In this document: piece by piece, positions 1-6,573 of the stretch
Numbering within the stretch: the first letter of the stretch is position 1
Layout: each line of letters opens with the position of its first letter
From: Acidaminococcaceae bacterium UBA2453
Lineage (GTDB): Bacteria; Bacillota; Negativicutes; Acidaminococcales; Acidaminococcaceae
Direction: 5' to 3'
Length of the DNA stretch: 8,052 nt
NCBI GenBank assembly: GCA_002342505.1
Contig: DDQB01000081.1
Coordinates: 12,275-20,326, forward strand
The notes under the pieces: generated by a model
Database searches by the model: none
Told to the model about the DNA's origin: nothing
What the model saw: only the letters and a program-made list of their open reading frames with translations
Translations under genes and position numbers: made by a program

Positions 1-144
1 GATGACGCCTGCGGTTCACAACACTTGGTTCTGTTGCAAGAAAGTACTTTACTTTTCCTCCTCGCGCCCTGCGGGAGCGCGACGCTTATTCAGGCGGCGT
101 CAGCCCGGGTTTACAAACTTCATTTTCCGAAAGGGACGAGACCA
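1..144. other. Upstream region with palindromic structure, no gene seen
   Basis: This is the truncated left edge of the window, ahead of the DUF1538 gene. It holds a perfect 10-bp palindrome AAAGTACTTT (41-50), a GC-rich hairpin (63-69 with 74-81, one bulged A) and an outer inverted match TGACGC (3-8) to GCGTCA (97-102). An open frame runs through it in phase with DUF1538, from TTG at 25. The residues it would add are unlike a membrane-protein N-terminus, and a better start lies at 145. I think this is a structured intergenic sequence, possibly a dispersed repeat, that happens to be open. A -35/-10 pair (TTGGTT at 25, TTTACT at 48) is too weak to call a promoter. Confidence 0.4.
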
Positions 145-1668
145 TTGTTTAAAGAGATAGTTAAGGAAAAATTCAGCGAAGTGATTAAAGCCATCGTGCC
201 GGTGGTTGCCATTGTGCTGCTTCTTTCGGTTACGCTGGTGCCCATGCCCACCCATGTAGTTATGGTGTTCTTTTACGGATGCATTCTGCTGATGATCGGC
301 ATGGTGTTCTTCACGATCGGGTCGGAACAGGCCATGGAGCCCATGGGCAAGTATGTGGGCGCCCGTATTACCAAAACGCGGAAGCTCTGGCTGATTTTGC
401 CGCTGGGTTTTTTGCTCGGGTTCATGATCACTGTATCGGAGCCGGACCTGCAGGTGCTGGCCAACCAGGTCCAGTCCATCCCCAACAGTGTGCTGATCCT
501 TTCTGTTTCCGGGGGCGTGGCGTTTTTCCTGGTTCTGGCGCTGGTGCGCATGGTGCTGGGGATTCCCCTGCAGCGCATGCTGGTGTTCTTTTATCTGATT
601 GCTTTCGGGATGGCCTTTTTTGCGCCGCCGGATTTCCTGGCGGTGGCTTTTGACTCCGGCGGCGTGACCACCGGCCCTATGACCGTGCCTTTTATCATGG
701 CCTTCGGTGTCGGCGTTTCAGCGTTGCGCGGTACCAAACATTCTTCCCAGGACAGCTTCGGGCTTATCGCCCTCTGCTCCATTGGGCCCATCATTGCGGT
801 GCTGCTGCTGAGCCTGATCTTCCGGCCGGAAAACGCGGTGTTTCAGCCAATCACCGTGCCCAAGGTGTTGCACTCGCTGCAGTTAAGCGGTATGTTTCTC
901 GCTGAGCTGCCTGAATATATGGAGGATCTGGCTCAGGCTATTGTTCCCATTGCCGTCTTTTTCGGAATCTTCCAGTTCATCGCTCTTCATCTGGAAAAAA
1001 AGGCGCTGCTTCGTATCGTCAACGGCATCGTCTATACCTATGTGGGACTGGTGCTGTTCCTCACCGGAGCTAACGTGGGATTTATTCCGGCGGGCTTTGA
1101 CCTTGGCAGTATCCTGGCTACGTTGCCTTACAATTGGATCATCGTTCCCATCGGCATGCTGATCGGGTACTTTATCATTAAAGCGGAACCGGCGGTGTAC
1201 GTGCTGATGAAGCAGGTAGAAGATATTACGGCCGGTGCGATCAGCGGGCAGGCGCTGCAACGCAGCCTTTCCATCGGCGTGTCGGTCTCGGTGGGGCTGG
1301 CCATGGTCCGCGTGCTGACAGGCATCCATCTGTTTTACATGCTGATACCGGGTTATGCCATTGCTATCGCGCTGTCCTTCATCGTGCCTCCGGTCTTTAC
1401 CGCCATCGCTTTCGACTCCGGCGGCGTGGCTTCCGGGCCTATGACGGCGACATTTTTGCTTCCCTTTGCCATGGGAGCGTGCATGACGGTGGGGGGCAAC
1501 GTGGTGACGGATGCGTTCGGCGTGGTGACCATGGTGGCCATGACGCCGCTGATTGCCATCCAGTGTCTGGGCCTGATCTATAAGCTGCAGGCAAGTCGGG
1601 CGCCGAAACCGGAAGTGGCGGCAGATACCCTGGCCGGTTATGGGGATTACGATATTATCGATCTGTAG
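145..1668 (+). CDS. DUF1538 family integral membrane protein, two fused DUF1538 repeats
   Basis: A 507-residue, very hydrophobic protein with roughly a dozen membrane segments. It is an internal duplication: EPDLQVLANQV near residues 99-109 is matched by EPAVYVLMKQV near 348-358, and FDSGGVTTGPMT (169-180) by FDSGGVASGPMT (423-434), both with a period of about 250 residues. This is the pattern of proteins with two DUF1538 domains. The conserved acidic/Gly loops FDSGGV and the EP motif, placed symmetrically between helices, suggest a transporter or channel with inverted or parallel halves, but no substrate is established. I chose TTG at 145 because AAAGGGA (130-136) lies 8 bases upstream and the encoded LFKEIVKEKF is a normal amphipathic lead into the first helix. 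An earlier in-frame TTG at 25 would add 40 residues of doubtful sequence. The stop overlaps the ribosome site of the next gene, so the two are almost certainly co-translated. Family call is confident; function is not. Confidence 0.88.
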   Translation: MFKEIVKEKFSEVIKAIVPVVAIVLLLSVTLVPMPTHVVMVFFYGCILLMIGMVFFTIGSEQAMEPMGKYVGARITKTRKLWLILPLGFLLGFMITVSEPDLQVLANQVQSIPNSVLILSVSGGVAFFLVLALVRMVLGIPLQRMLVFFYLIAFGMAFFAPPDFLAVAFDSGGVTTGPMTVPFIMAFGVGVSALRGTKHSSQDSFGLIALCSIGPIIAVLLLSLIFRPENAVFQPITVPKVLHSLQLSGMFLAELPEYMEDLAQAIVPIAVFFGIFQFIALHLEKKALLRIVNGIVYTYVGLVLFLTGANVGFIPAGFDLGSILATLPYNWIIVPIGMLIGYFIIKAEPAVYVLMKQVEDITAGAISGQALQRSLSIGVSVSVGLAMVRVLTGIHLFYMLIPGYAIAIALSFIVPPVFTAIAFDSGGVASGPMTATFLLPFAMGACMTVGGNVVTDAFGVVTMVAMTPLIAIQCLGLIYKLQASRAPKPEVAADTLAGYGDYDIIDL

Positions 1669-1673
1669 GAGGT
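1666..1673 (+). promoter_or_regulatory. Ribosome site TAGGAGGT overlapping the DUF1538 stop codon
   Basis: The DUF1538 stop TAG (1666-1668) is part of TAGGAGGT, and the next gene starts with GTG at 1682, 8 bases later. This fixes the non-ATG start of the downstream gene and implies translational coupling, which would keep membrane protein and P-II-like partner in proportion. Confidence 0.85.
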
Positions 1674-1681
1674 AGCGGACT

Positions 1682-2368
1682 GTGAGTGAAGTATATGCGC
1701 TGATTACCATCACGAGCCGGACGAAGCTTCCCGAGTTTTTATCGGTTTATGATGAAAAGAATATGCCGGTTGGGTTTATTTCCTTAGGGTACGGCACGGC
1801 GAAGGATGAAATGCTTGACATGCTGGGGCTGGACCGGTCGGAAAAAGCCGTAGGGCTGGGGCTGGTGACCGGCGAGATCTGGAAAGAGACAAAGCGGTAT
1901 TTGAAGAAAAAGATGTACATTGATATGCCGGACACGGGGATTTCGTTCATCATTCCCCTGAGCAGTATCGGCGGCAAACGGGAACTGGCGTTCCTGATAT
2001 CCGGACAGAATTACCGGAAAGGAGAAGAGTCGGTAATGAAAGAGACGACGATGGAGTTATTGGTGGTGGTGAGTAACCAGGGACATAACGATCTGGTGAT
2101 GGATGCGGCCCGGGAAGCAGGGGCGTATGGCGGCACGGTGATTCATGCCCGGGGTACCGGTATGAATCAGGCGGAGCTGTTCTTCGGGGTGTCGTTGGCG
2201 TCGGAGAAGGATATGACGTTCATCGTGACGAAGAAGAGCCAGCGGAATGCGATCATGTCGGCTATCATGAAGAAGGCCGGGATGGATACGCCGGCCCAGT
2301 CTATCGTTTTCTCGCTGCCGGTTACTGATGCGGCGGGCCTCAATATGGGAGACGATGCGGACGAATAA
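1682..2368 (+). CDS. P-II-like nitrogen-regulator family protein with two tandem domains
   Basis: A 228-residue soluble protein that reads as two GlnB-like ferredoxin folds in tandem, joined near residues 108-122 by a charged linker. The second half carries GGTVIHARGTG (150-160), the equivalent of the GlnB segment before the T-loop, and ends with FSLPVTDAAGL (210-220), like the late strand of PII proteins. The first half has a parallel GFISLGYGTAKDEML (31-45) and GISFIIPLSS (86-95). PII proteins are normally about 112 residues and trimeric. A fused pair could assemble as a trimer of dimers or have one binding half and one structural half. The canonical uridylylated T-loop tyrosine is not recognisable, so control by effector binding is more likely than covalent modification. 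Starts at GTG with an excellent ribosome site. Coupling to DUF1538 suggests it gates or reports on that membrane protein. The effector (ATP/ADP, cyclic dinucleotide, AMP or bicarbonate) cannot be read from the sequence. Confidence 0.82.
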   Translation: MSEVYALITITSRTKLPEFLSVYDEKNMPVGFISLGYGTAKDEMLDMLGLDRSEKAVGLGLVTGEIWKETKRYLKKKMYIDMPDTGISFIIPLSSIGGKRELAFLISGQNYRKGEESVMKETTMELLVVVSNQGHNDLVMDAAREAGAYGGTVIHARGTGMNQAELFFGVSLASEKDMTFIVTKKSQRNAIMSAIMKKAGMDTPAQSIVFSLPVTDAAGLNMGDDADE

Positions 2369-2403
2369 AACTTCAATTTAATCTTGGAAAAGAGGAATGC
2401 ATC

Positions 2404-2658
2404 ATGAAAACGTATTCATATACTCCGAAGGGAGTTTGCAGCAAGCTGATCACTTTTGGAATTGACGACGAGGGCAAGCTGCGCAATGTGAAATTTGTCA
2501 GCGGTTGCCCGGGAAACCTGTTGGCCATTGGCAAACTGGTGGAAGGAAAGGATCCGAAAGAGATCATTGGTATTTTAAAAGGAAACGACTGCGCGGGCCG
2601 GGGAACTTCCTGCGCGGATCAGCTGGCTCTGGCGCTGGAATCTGCATTGCAGGCATAA
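2404..2658 (+). CDS. TSCPD-domain small protein, TIGR03905 type
   Basis: An 84-residue protein with four cysteines: C12 (KGVC), C35 (SGCPGNL), C63 (NDCAGRG) and C70 (GTSCADQLA). The C-terminal GTSCADQLALAL matches the TSCPD motif, also found near the C-terminus of some ribonucleotide reductases, and the length matches the stand-alone TIGR03905 family. The cysteine arrangement suggests a metal-binding site, probably zinc; this is inferred. The start ATG has AGAGGA (2391-2396) 7 bases upstream. It begins 35 bp after the P-II-like gene with no terminator between, so it probably shares the transcript. Its cellular role is unknown. Confidence 0.86.
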   Translation: MKTYSYTPKGVCSKLITFGIDDEGKLRNVKFVSGCPGNLLAIGKLVEGKDPKEIIGILKGNDCAGRGTSCADQLALALESALQA

Positions 2659-2666
2659 GCGCTGGT

Positions 2667-2692
2667 TCATCGGGTATCAGAGTGCCTGATGA
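2667..2692 (+). other. Hairpin in the spacer between the TSCPD and LUD genes
   Basis: TCATCGGGTA (2667-2676) pairs with TGCCTGATGA (2683-2692) across a 6-base loop, giving a 10-bp stem that includes two G-T pairs. It starts 9 bases after the TSCPD stop codon. No T-run follows, so it is not a convincing intrinsic terminator. It could act as an RNA processing or stability element, or a weak attenuator before the LUD gene. Confidence 0.4.
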
Positions 2693-2795
2693 CAGGCGGG
2701 CAAAGGAACAGATTTTGGTTTCTTGTTGTAAGTGCAATGCGTGAACCGTTTTGCTGTTTGGGGATGTGAGTTGTTTCTTTAAGAGGAGAACAAAA

Positions 2796-3401
2796 ATGGA
2801 TCTTGCTAAAACGGCGGAGGCTTTGAAGAAACGCGGGTATGAAGTGAGCTGCTTTGCTACGGCGAAGGAAGCGGCGGAGTATTTAAACGGAAAAATTGAC
2901 GGCATGACCGTAGGCTTTGGCGATTCGGAAACGCTGCTGGAGATGCATCTGTTTGAAATGCTGCAGACCCACAACGATGTGTATCACCCCAAATATCCCC
3001 GGGAAGGGAAGGGCTTTTATTCTACAGCCCGGGACTGCCTCACTACGGAGATATTCCTGCTGTCTGCCAATGGGCTGGCGGAAACCGGCGAAATCGTGAA
3101 CATTGACGGCACCGGCAACCGGATCGCGGGGTCCCTGTACGGGCATAAGAAAGTGTACTTTGTGATTGGCCGCAACAAGATCCGCCCCACGTTGGAAGAA
3201 GCGGCGTTCCGCGCGCGGAATGTGGCGGCGCCTTTAAACGCCCAGCGGCATGGGTACAAAACGCCCTGCGCTTTCAAGCTGGACCACTGTTATGACTGCC
3301 GCAGCCCGCAGCGCATCTGCAGCGCCCAGACCATTTACTGGCGCAAGATGAACCACATGGATATGGAAGTGGTACTGATAGACGAGGACATGGGGTACTG
3401 A
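2796..3401 (+). CDS. LUD-domain protein (lactate utilization protein, LutC/DUF162-like)
   Basis: A 201-residue cytosolic protein. The core LSANGLAETGEIVNIDGTGN (89-108) followed by KKVYFVIGRNKI (118-129) is the signature of the LUD fold, seen in LutB/LutC of the iron-sulfur L-lactate oxidation complex. An upstream GFGDSETLLEM (40-50) fits the family's nucleotide- or ligand-binding loop. The C-terminus carries C158, C165, C168 and C175 in a CX6CX2CX6C arrangement, followed by about 25 residues, suggesting an iron-sulfur or zinc site; that chemistry is inferred. ATG at 2796 is chosen over an in-frame ATG at 2751 because AAGAGGAG (2781-2788) lies 7 bases upstream and the longer N-terminus (CFFKRRTK) is not family-like. 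No lutA or lutB lies nearby, so this is a stand-alone LUD protein and a lactate role is uncertain. Confidence 0.85.
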   Translation: MDLAKTAEALKKRGYEVSCFATAKEAAEYLNGKIDGMTVGFGDSETLLEMHLFEMLQTHNDVYHPKYPREGKGFYSTARDCLTTEIFLLSANGLAETGEIVNIDGTGNRIAGSLYGHKKVYFVIGRNKIRPTLEEAAFRARNVAAPLNAQRHGYKTPCAFKLDHCYDCRSPQRICSAQTIYWRKMNHMDMEVVLIDEDMGY

Positions 3402-3556
3402 ACTGCCGACAAATTTTAGATGCTGAAATAGATAACATAATCTGTGAATCATTTAAAAGCTGCACGGGAAGATACTGTGCACCTACATGGAAGTTTATGC
3501 GCATGGTTGTGACCATCCCAAGGTATTGATCTTTGTGATAAGCTTTCGCAACATAA
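3402..3556. other. 3' intergenic spacer, no gene seen
   Basis: About 155 AT-rich bases between the LUD gene stop and the terminator stem. I find no convincing start codon with a ribosome site, no promoter and no stable hairpin. It is most likely the 3' untranslated tail of the LUD transcript. Confidence 0.5.
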
Positions 3557-3610
3557 AAAGAGCCGGGCGCGATGCAAGTGAGTGAAGCTTGCGTTGCGCG
3601 TCGGCTCTTT
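3557..3610. terminator. Bidirectional intrinsic terminator between convergent genes
   Basis: AAAGAGCCG (3557-3565) pairs exactly with CGGCTCTTT (3602-3610). An inner arm GCGCGATGCAAG (3567-3578) pairs with CTTGCGTTGCGC (3588-3599), with a small internal mismatch. On the + strand the stem is followed by GTTTTATTTT, and on the - strand by a run of Ts. It lies between the convergent LUD and substrate-binding-protein genes and should stop both. Confidence 0.92.
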
Positions 3611-3667
3611 GTTTTATTTTATCACAGAAGACCTGTTTCTGATTTTTGCAGAGTTTATTTCATAGTC

Positions 3668-4645
3668 TTATTTTACTTCTGCGATCATCGTCTTAATGTC
3701 AATCTTCTTTTTCTGCATGTCATTCGTCAGCAAAAATTCCTGCGTCTCTTCCAGATCTTTCAGGTCTTTGTCCGTAATGGCGGTGGTGAAGTCATACCAG
3801 GGAGCCATCAGCTTTACGTCGTCGGTGGAAAGACCGGTTTCTTTTGCGGTAAATGCAAAGGCTTTGTCCGGATTCTTTTTCATGAAGTCGATGCTTTCCT
3901 GATGCAGCGCCATGTATTTTTTCACAGCGTCCGGATGTTCTTTCAGGAATTTGCCGCTTACGCCCACAACGATGGTGGCATTTACCAGCCCGTCGCCGTT
4001 AGCCAGCACCCGCGCGCCGGCCCGTTGTGCGCGTAAGACTTCGGCGCCGGCTACGAGAGCGGCGTCCACTTCGCCGGAGAGCAATGCGTTGACACCGGCG
4101 GGGATGCCTACGGAACGGAATTCAACATCTTTTAACGTGAGCTTTTCTTTTGCCAGCGCAGCCGCCAGCACCTGATGTAAAATTGTGCCTTTCGGTCCGG
4201 CGATCCGTTTGCCTTTTAAGTCCGTGGCGGTTTTGATGGCCGGGTCTTTCACCATAATGTTAAAGGCTTTGGGCGCGCGGCTGTAAATGCCCACGACCTT
4301 TACGTCGGCTCCGTTGGACGCGGCCAGGATGGCGCTGGTCCCCCCCAGGCAGCTGGCAATATCCAGCGAACCGGCGGCCAGGGCTTCCGTCTGCTTGGCG
4401 CCGGAGGTGATCTCCGGGAACGTAACCTTTGTGCCGTCTTTTTCAAATCCTTTCACAATGGTCTGGTTGGCTTTGTCCACGATGCTGGGAATGTTCAGCG
4501 GCGCTTTTACGTAGGTCACTTTCAGTTCTTTCAGCGGCGCCGCCGCTTTCTTTTCCGGCGCTTTGGGGGCGCTGCCGCCGCATCCTGCCAAAACGGCGGT
4601 TATGGTAATCAGTGTTAACAGCAATGCTAAAAATTTGCGTTTCAT
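3668..4645 (-). CDS. ABC transporter substrate-binding lipoprotein, SsuA/TauA/NMT1-like
   Basis: A 325-residue exported lipoprotein. MKRKFLALLLTLITITAVLA is a classic signal peptide with lipobox LAGC and the lipidated cysteine at residue 22, followed by a Pro/Ala/Lys linker. Family motifs are ALAAGSLDIA (88-97), TDLKGKRIAGPKGTILH (141-157) and ALLSGEVDAALV (187-198). This is the type II periplasmic-binding fold used for alkanesulfonates, taurine, nitrate and thiamine precursors. Specificity cannot be decided here. The ATG at 4645 is chosen because AAAGGAG (rc of 4653-4659) is 7 bases upstream; an in-frame ATG at 4669 would place that ribosome site inside the gene. No permease or ATPase gene is adjacent, and the gene follows the membrane LuxR regulator by 63 bp, so they probably share a transcript. 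It may feed a transporter elsewhere or act as a ligand sensor. Confidence 0.88.
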   Translation of the reverse strand: MKRKFLALLLTLITITAVLAGCGGSAPKAPEKKAAAPLKELKVTYVKAPLNIPSIVDKANQTIVKGFEKDGTKVTFPEITSGAKQTEALAAGSLDIASCLGGTSAILAASNGADVKVVGIYSRAPKAFNIMVKDPAIKTATDLKGKRIAGPKGTILHQVLAAALAKEKLTLKDVEFRSVGIPAGVNALLSGEVDAALVAGAEVLRAQRAGARVLANGDGLVNATIVVGVSGKFLKEHPDAVKKYMALHQESIDFMKKNPDKAFAFTAKETGLSTDDVKLMAPWYDFTTAITDKDLKDLEETQEFLLTNDMQKKKIDIKTMIAEVK

Positions 4646-4673
4646 AAGTCGGCTCCTTTGTTTATTCATTTAA

Positions 4674-4702
4674 GGAAGCACATCCTTACTCAGCGCTTCC
4701 TA
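4674..4702 (-). other. Weak hairpin between the LuxR regulator and the binding-protein gene
   Basis: AGGAAGC and GCTTCCT form a 7-bp inverted repeat with a loop of about 14 bases in the 63-bp spacer. There is no T-run on the downstream side of the - strand, so I do not read it as a full terminator. It could act as an attenuator or stabiliser that lets the downstream gene be expressed at a different level. No promoter is convincing in this spacer. Confidence 0.3.
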
Positions 4703-4708
4703 ATTTTG

Positions 4709-6535
4709 TCACTCGTCCTCTTCGTCTTCGTCAAGGGGAAGAGGATCCAGTCCTTTGTCGAAGCGGCGCTTCTGTTTGCGTAGCGCGCGCTTCAGTTCTT
4801 TTTGCGTTTTTACATTTGTTTTCTGGAACAGGTTACTGATGTGGTACTTCACCGTGCGTTGGGATATGTCCAGCCTCTCGGCGATTTCCTGAATGCTCCG
4901 TTCCCAGGTCAGCTCCCGCAGCACTTCCGTTTCACGCCGGGTCAGTCGATAGAAGGCTTTAAAAATTCGAAGCTGTCTTTCCAGCTGTTCCGGCGTCATG
5001 TTAAAGATGGGGGTGAGTTCGGGCTGGGAAGATACGTTCGCGTCTGCTGTGGCGTTTTCTGTTTCAGCAAAGCCCGTCGCACTAAATCGCGCCGCGCCAA
5101 ATGGAGTCGTTGCAGCAGGATTGGTTTCCTGCATCAGCGCCGTATCCCTGACGGAAAAATCGCCGACAGGGGCCGGATCGGTTTCCTCTATTGCCGTCTC
5201 GCCCCGTCCTCTTTTGGACGGCGGGCAATGCCCTTCGTCCCATCCTGTTGTGGGCTGAGAGAAGATCGCTTCCTCTTCCGACAGGAAAGAACCGCAGCAT
5301 TCCCTTTGCTCCCCGTTTGCAAAAGGAGACAGGGGAAAAGAGAAATTGCCTTCGTGGAAAGAAGGCTCGCTTTCGTTACGCGGCGTTTCTACCGTTGCGA
5401 AGACGACCGGGCGGTTTGCGTTTTTGTACCAGCCCAGCATCGCCTGGTAAAACATCGCGCCGGAAACGACAAGCAGGATCACGTACACAAGGAAGGTGAG
5501 GGACACCGGCAGCCGCTGCAGTAGCGCCACCCCAAGCAAAGCGCCCGCCGCGCCGCAGGGCAGTTCCACCATGCGGCCCATACCGGCCCAGTGTTCCGCA
5601 TTTGGCATATAGGGCGCCACGGTGATGAACAGCCAGATGACAAATACAATTAAAAAGGTAGTGAAAAAGCAGTCGGCGATGGAACAGAGGCTCACCGCGC
5701 CGCCTTCCAGGGAAAAGACGCAGAAGGAGAGGGATATCGTCCGGGCCAGGAGCGCCGCCATGGGCAGGTAGACCGGACGGGAATCCGCCAGCCAGCCGGC
5801 CAGCAAAAAGCCGCTGACATTGACAAAGCGGGTGTAGCGGAACCATTCCGTATGCTCCTCGTGCTGGACCAAAAACAGGCTGTCGCTGAAACCCACCGTT
5901 AGCGACAGCAGGGCCACAGCGATGAGGACCAGGGACGCATGGCGCAAAAGGAACGGATCAGGTTCCGGCCTGCGTTCCGGCGCTTCCCGTTCCGCTGCCT
6001 TGAGAGGCAGAAGAAGCCGCGCCGCCACTGCCAACGCCGGAAACAGGAACCACAGGGCATAGTGGGACGGGCTGCCGAAGATCCGGATCAGGGAATCCGA
6101 CAGGAACAGTAAGAAGTGCGCGCAGGCCAGAAAGGCGCCGATACAGAAACCCTGACGATCTGGTGGGATGCAGCGCACAATGTAATAGAAGAGAAGTCCG
6201 GTAAGGTACCCGTTCGTCAGTGTAAAAAGGCAGAGGAACGCAAAGCGGAGCGAAAAACCGGTGCCTGCCGTAAGGACAGGCAACAGAGCCGCGATGCTGA
6301 TCCCGTTGACGAAAAGGGCCGCGATCCAGGAGCGGCGCAGGGAAACATCCGGGAACCGTTTCCGTAAAAAACCGAAAGCGAAAATGCCGATGGCGGTGGA
6401 CGCCATGAAGAACAGGTTCAGTTCTGCCAGCGCGGCTTTGCCGTATACAGGAGCCGCCGCCCCGATGACGGCAATGTAAACCGTGACGCTGGCAAAAAGG
6501 CACAGCGCGTTGAGCAGGACTAAGTTGCGGAACAT
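4709..6535 (-). CDS. Membrane-bound LuxR-family transcriptional regulator (12-helix MFS-like sensor plus HTH)
   Basis: A 608-residue protein. Residues 1-366 hold about twelve hydrophobic helices (roughly 3-27, 37-57, 69-90, 97-120, 128-150, 158-178, 199-221, 235-250, 254-275, 284-308, 322-339, 345-365), split by a cytosolic Arg/Glu/Pro loop at 180-197 as in MFS carriers. Residues 529-590 form a LuxR-type DNA-binding domain: LTRRETEVLRELT (531-543), then IAERLDISQRTVKYHISNLF (551-570) as the helix-turn-helix. The tail is acidic (DEDEEDE). Such proteins are common in Coriobacteriia and some Negativicutes, with the carrier-like part presumed to sense a ligand; the ligand is not known. The linker (about 370-513) is unusually long, low in complexity and repeat-bearing. 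ATG at 6535 has AAAGGAGGTG (rc of 6541-6550) directly upstream. It is followed by the substrate-binding lipoprotein gene, a plausible target or partner. Confidence 0.9.
   Translation of the reverse strand: MFRNLVLLNALCLFASVTVYIAVIGAAAPVYGKAALAELNLFFMASTAIGIFAFGFLRKRFPDVSLRRSWIAALFVNGISIAALLPVLTAGTGFSLRFAFLCLFTLTNGYLTGLLFYYIVRCIPPDRQGFCIGAFLACAHFLLFLSDSLIRIFGSPSHYALWFLFPALAVAARLLLPLKAAEREAPERRPEPDPFLLRHASLVLIAVALLSLTVGFSDSLFLVQHEEHTEWFRYTRFVNVSGFLLAGWLADSRPVYLPMAALLARTISLSFCVFSLEGGAVSLCSIADCFFTTFLIVFVIWLFITVAPYMPNAEHWAGMGRMVELPCGAAGALLGVALLQRLPVSLTFLVYVILLVVSGAMFYQAMLGWYKNANRPVVFATVETPRNESEPSFHEGNFSFPLSPFANGEQRECCGSFLSEEEAIFSQPTTGWDEGHCPPSKRGRGETAIEETDPAPVGDFSVRDTALMQETNPAATTPFGAARFSATGFAETENATADANVSSQPELTPIFNMTPEQLERQLRIFKAFYRLTRRETEVLRELTWERSIQEIAERLDISQRTVKYHISNLFQKTNVKTQKELKRALRKQKRRFDKGLDPLPLDEDEEDE
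5021..5385 (-). repeat. Palindrome- and repeat-rich segment inside the regulator linker
   Basis: This in-frame stretch encodes the residues between the membrane part and the HTH. It contains hairpins CCGTCC/GGACGG (5204-5209, 5216-5221), GCAGGA/TCCTGC (5115-5120, 5127-5132) and a looser inverted repeat TCCC/GGGA with CTCC/GGAG (5301-5336). A degenerate direct repeat GGAtTGGTTTCCT (5118) and GGAtcGGTTTCCT (5175) lies 57 bp apart, giving the peptide pair TAIEETDPAP and TALMQETNPA. The encoded segments PPSKRGRGE and PLSPFANGEQ look like translated non-coding sequence more than a folded domain. An inserted or expanded element is the likely origin; this is inferred. Confidence 0.45.
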
Positions 6536-6552
6536 GACGCCACCTCCTTTCT

Positions 6553-6572
6553 TATCAATAACCTATCAATAA
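6553..6572 (-). promoter_or_regulatory. Tandem 9-bp direct repeat, candidate operator of the regulator gene
   Basis: TATCAATAA occurs twice exactly (6553-6561 and 6564-6572) with an 11-bp period, about one helical turn. It lies between the -10 box and the ribosome site of the LuxR-type regulator, covering the expected transcript start. The position and phasing fit a binding site for a dimeric repressor or for autoregulation by the encoded LuxR protein. Confidence 0.45.
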
Positions 6573-6573
6573 A

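Noticed and set aside
25..53. Possible promoter TTGGTT / TTTACT before DUF1538
   Set aside because: Both hexamers are weak matches (about 3 and 4 of 6), there is no extended -10, and the region is dominated by palindromes.
883..1713. Long - strand open frame opposite the DUF1538 gene
   Set aside because: Its translation is rich in His, Arg and Gln with no family pattern and it mirrors the coding frame of a well-supported membrane protein; it is a shadow.
2796..3401. lutC assignment within a lactate oxidation operon
   Set aside because: No lutA or lutB neighbour is present and the C-terminal cysteine cluster is unlike compact LutC, so only the LUD family is claimed.
3524..3541. Resemblance of TATTGATCTTTGTGATAAG to the tandem repeat at 6553-6572
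   Set aside because: Only the half-sites TATTGAT and GATAAG are shared and it lies in a 3' tail with no promoter, so chance is the better explanation.
3572..4036. + strand open frame starting in the terminator stem
   Set aside because: It begins inside the bidirectional terminator and overlaps the binding-protein gene in antisense; the composition is Phe/Cys/Arg-rich without domain features.
4802..5524. + strand open frame of 240 codons opposite the LuxR-type regulator
   Set aside because: The opposite strand encodes an intact regulator with a perfect ribosome site and recognisable domains; the + frame has no ribosome site or motif.
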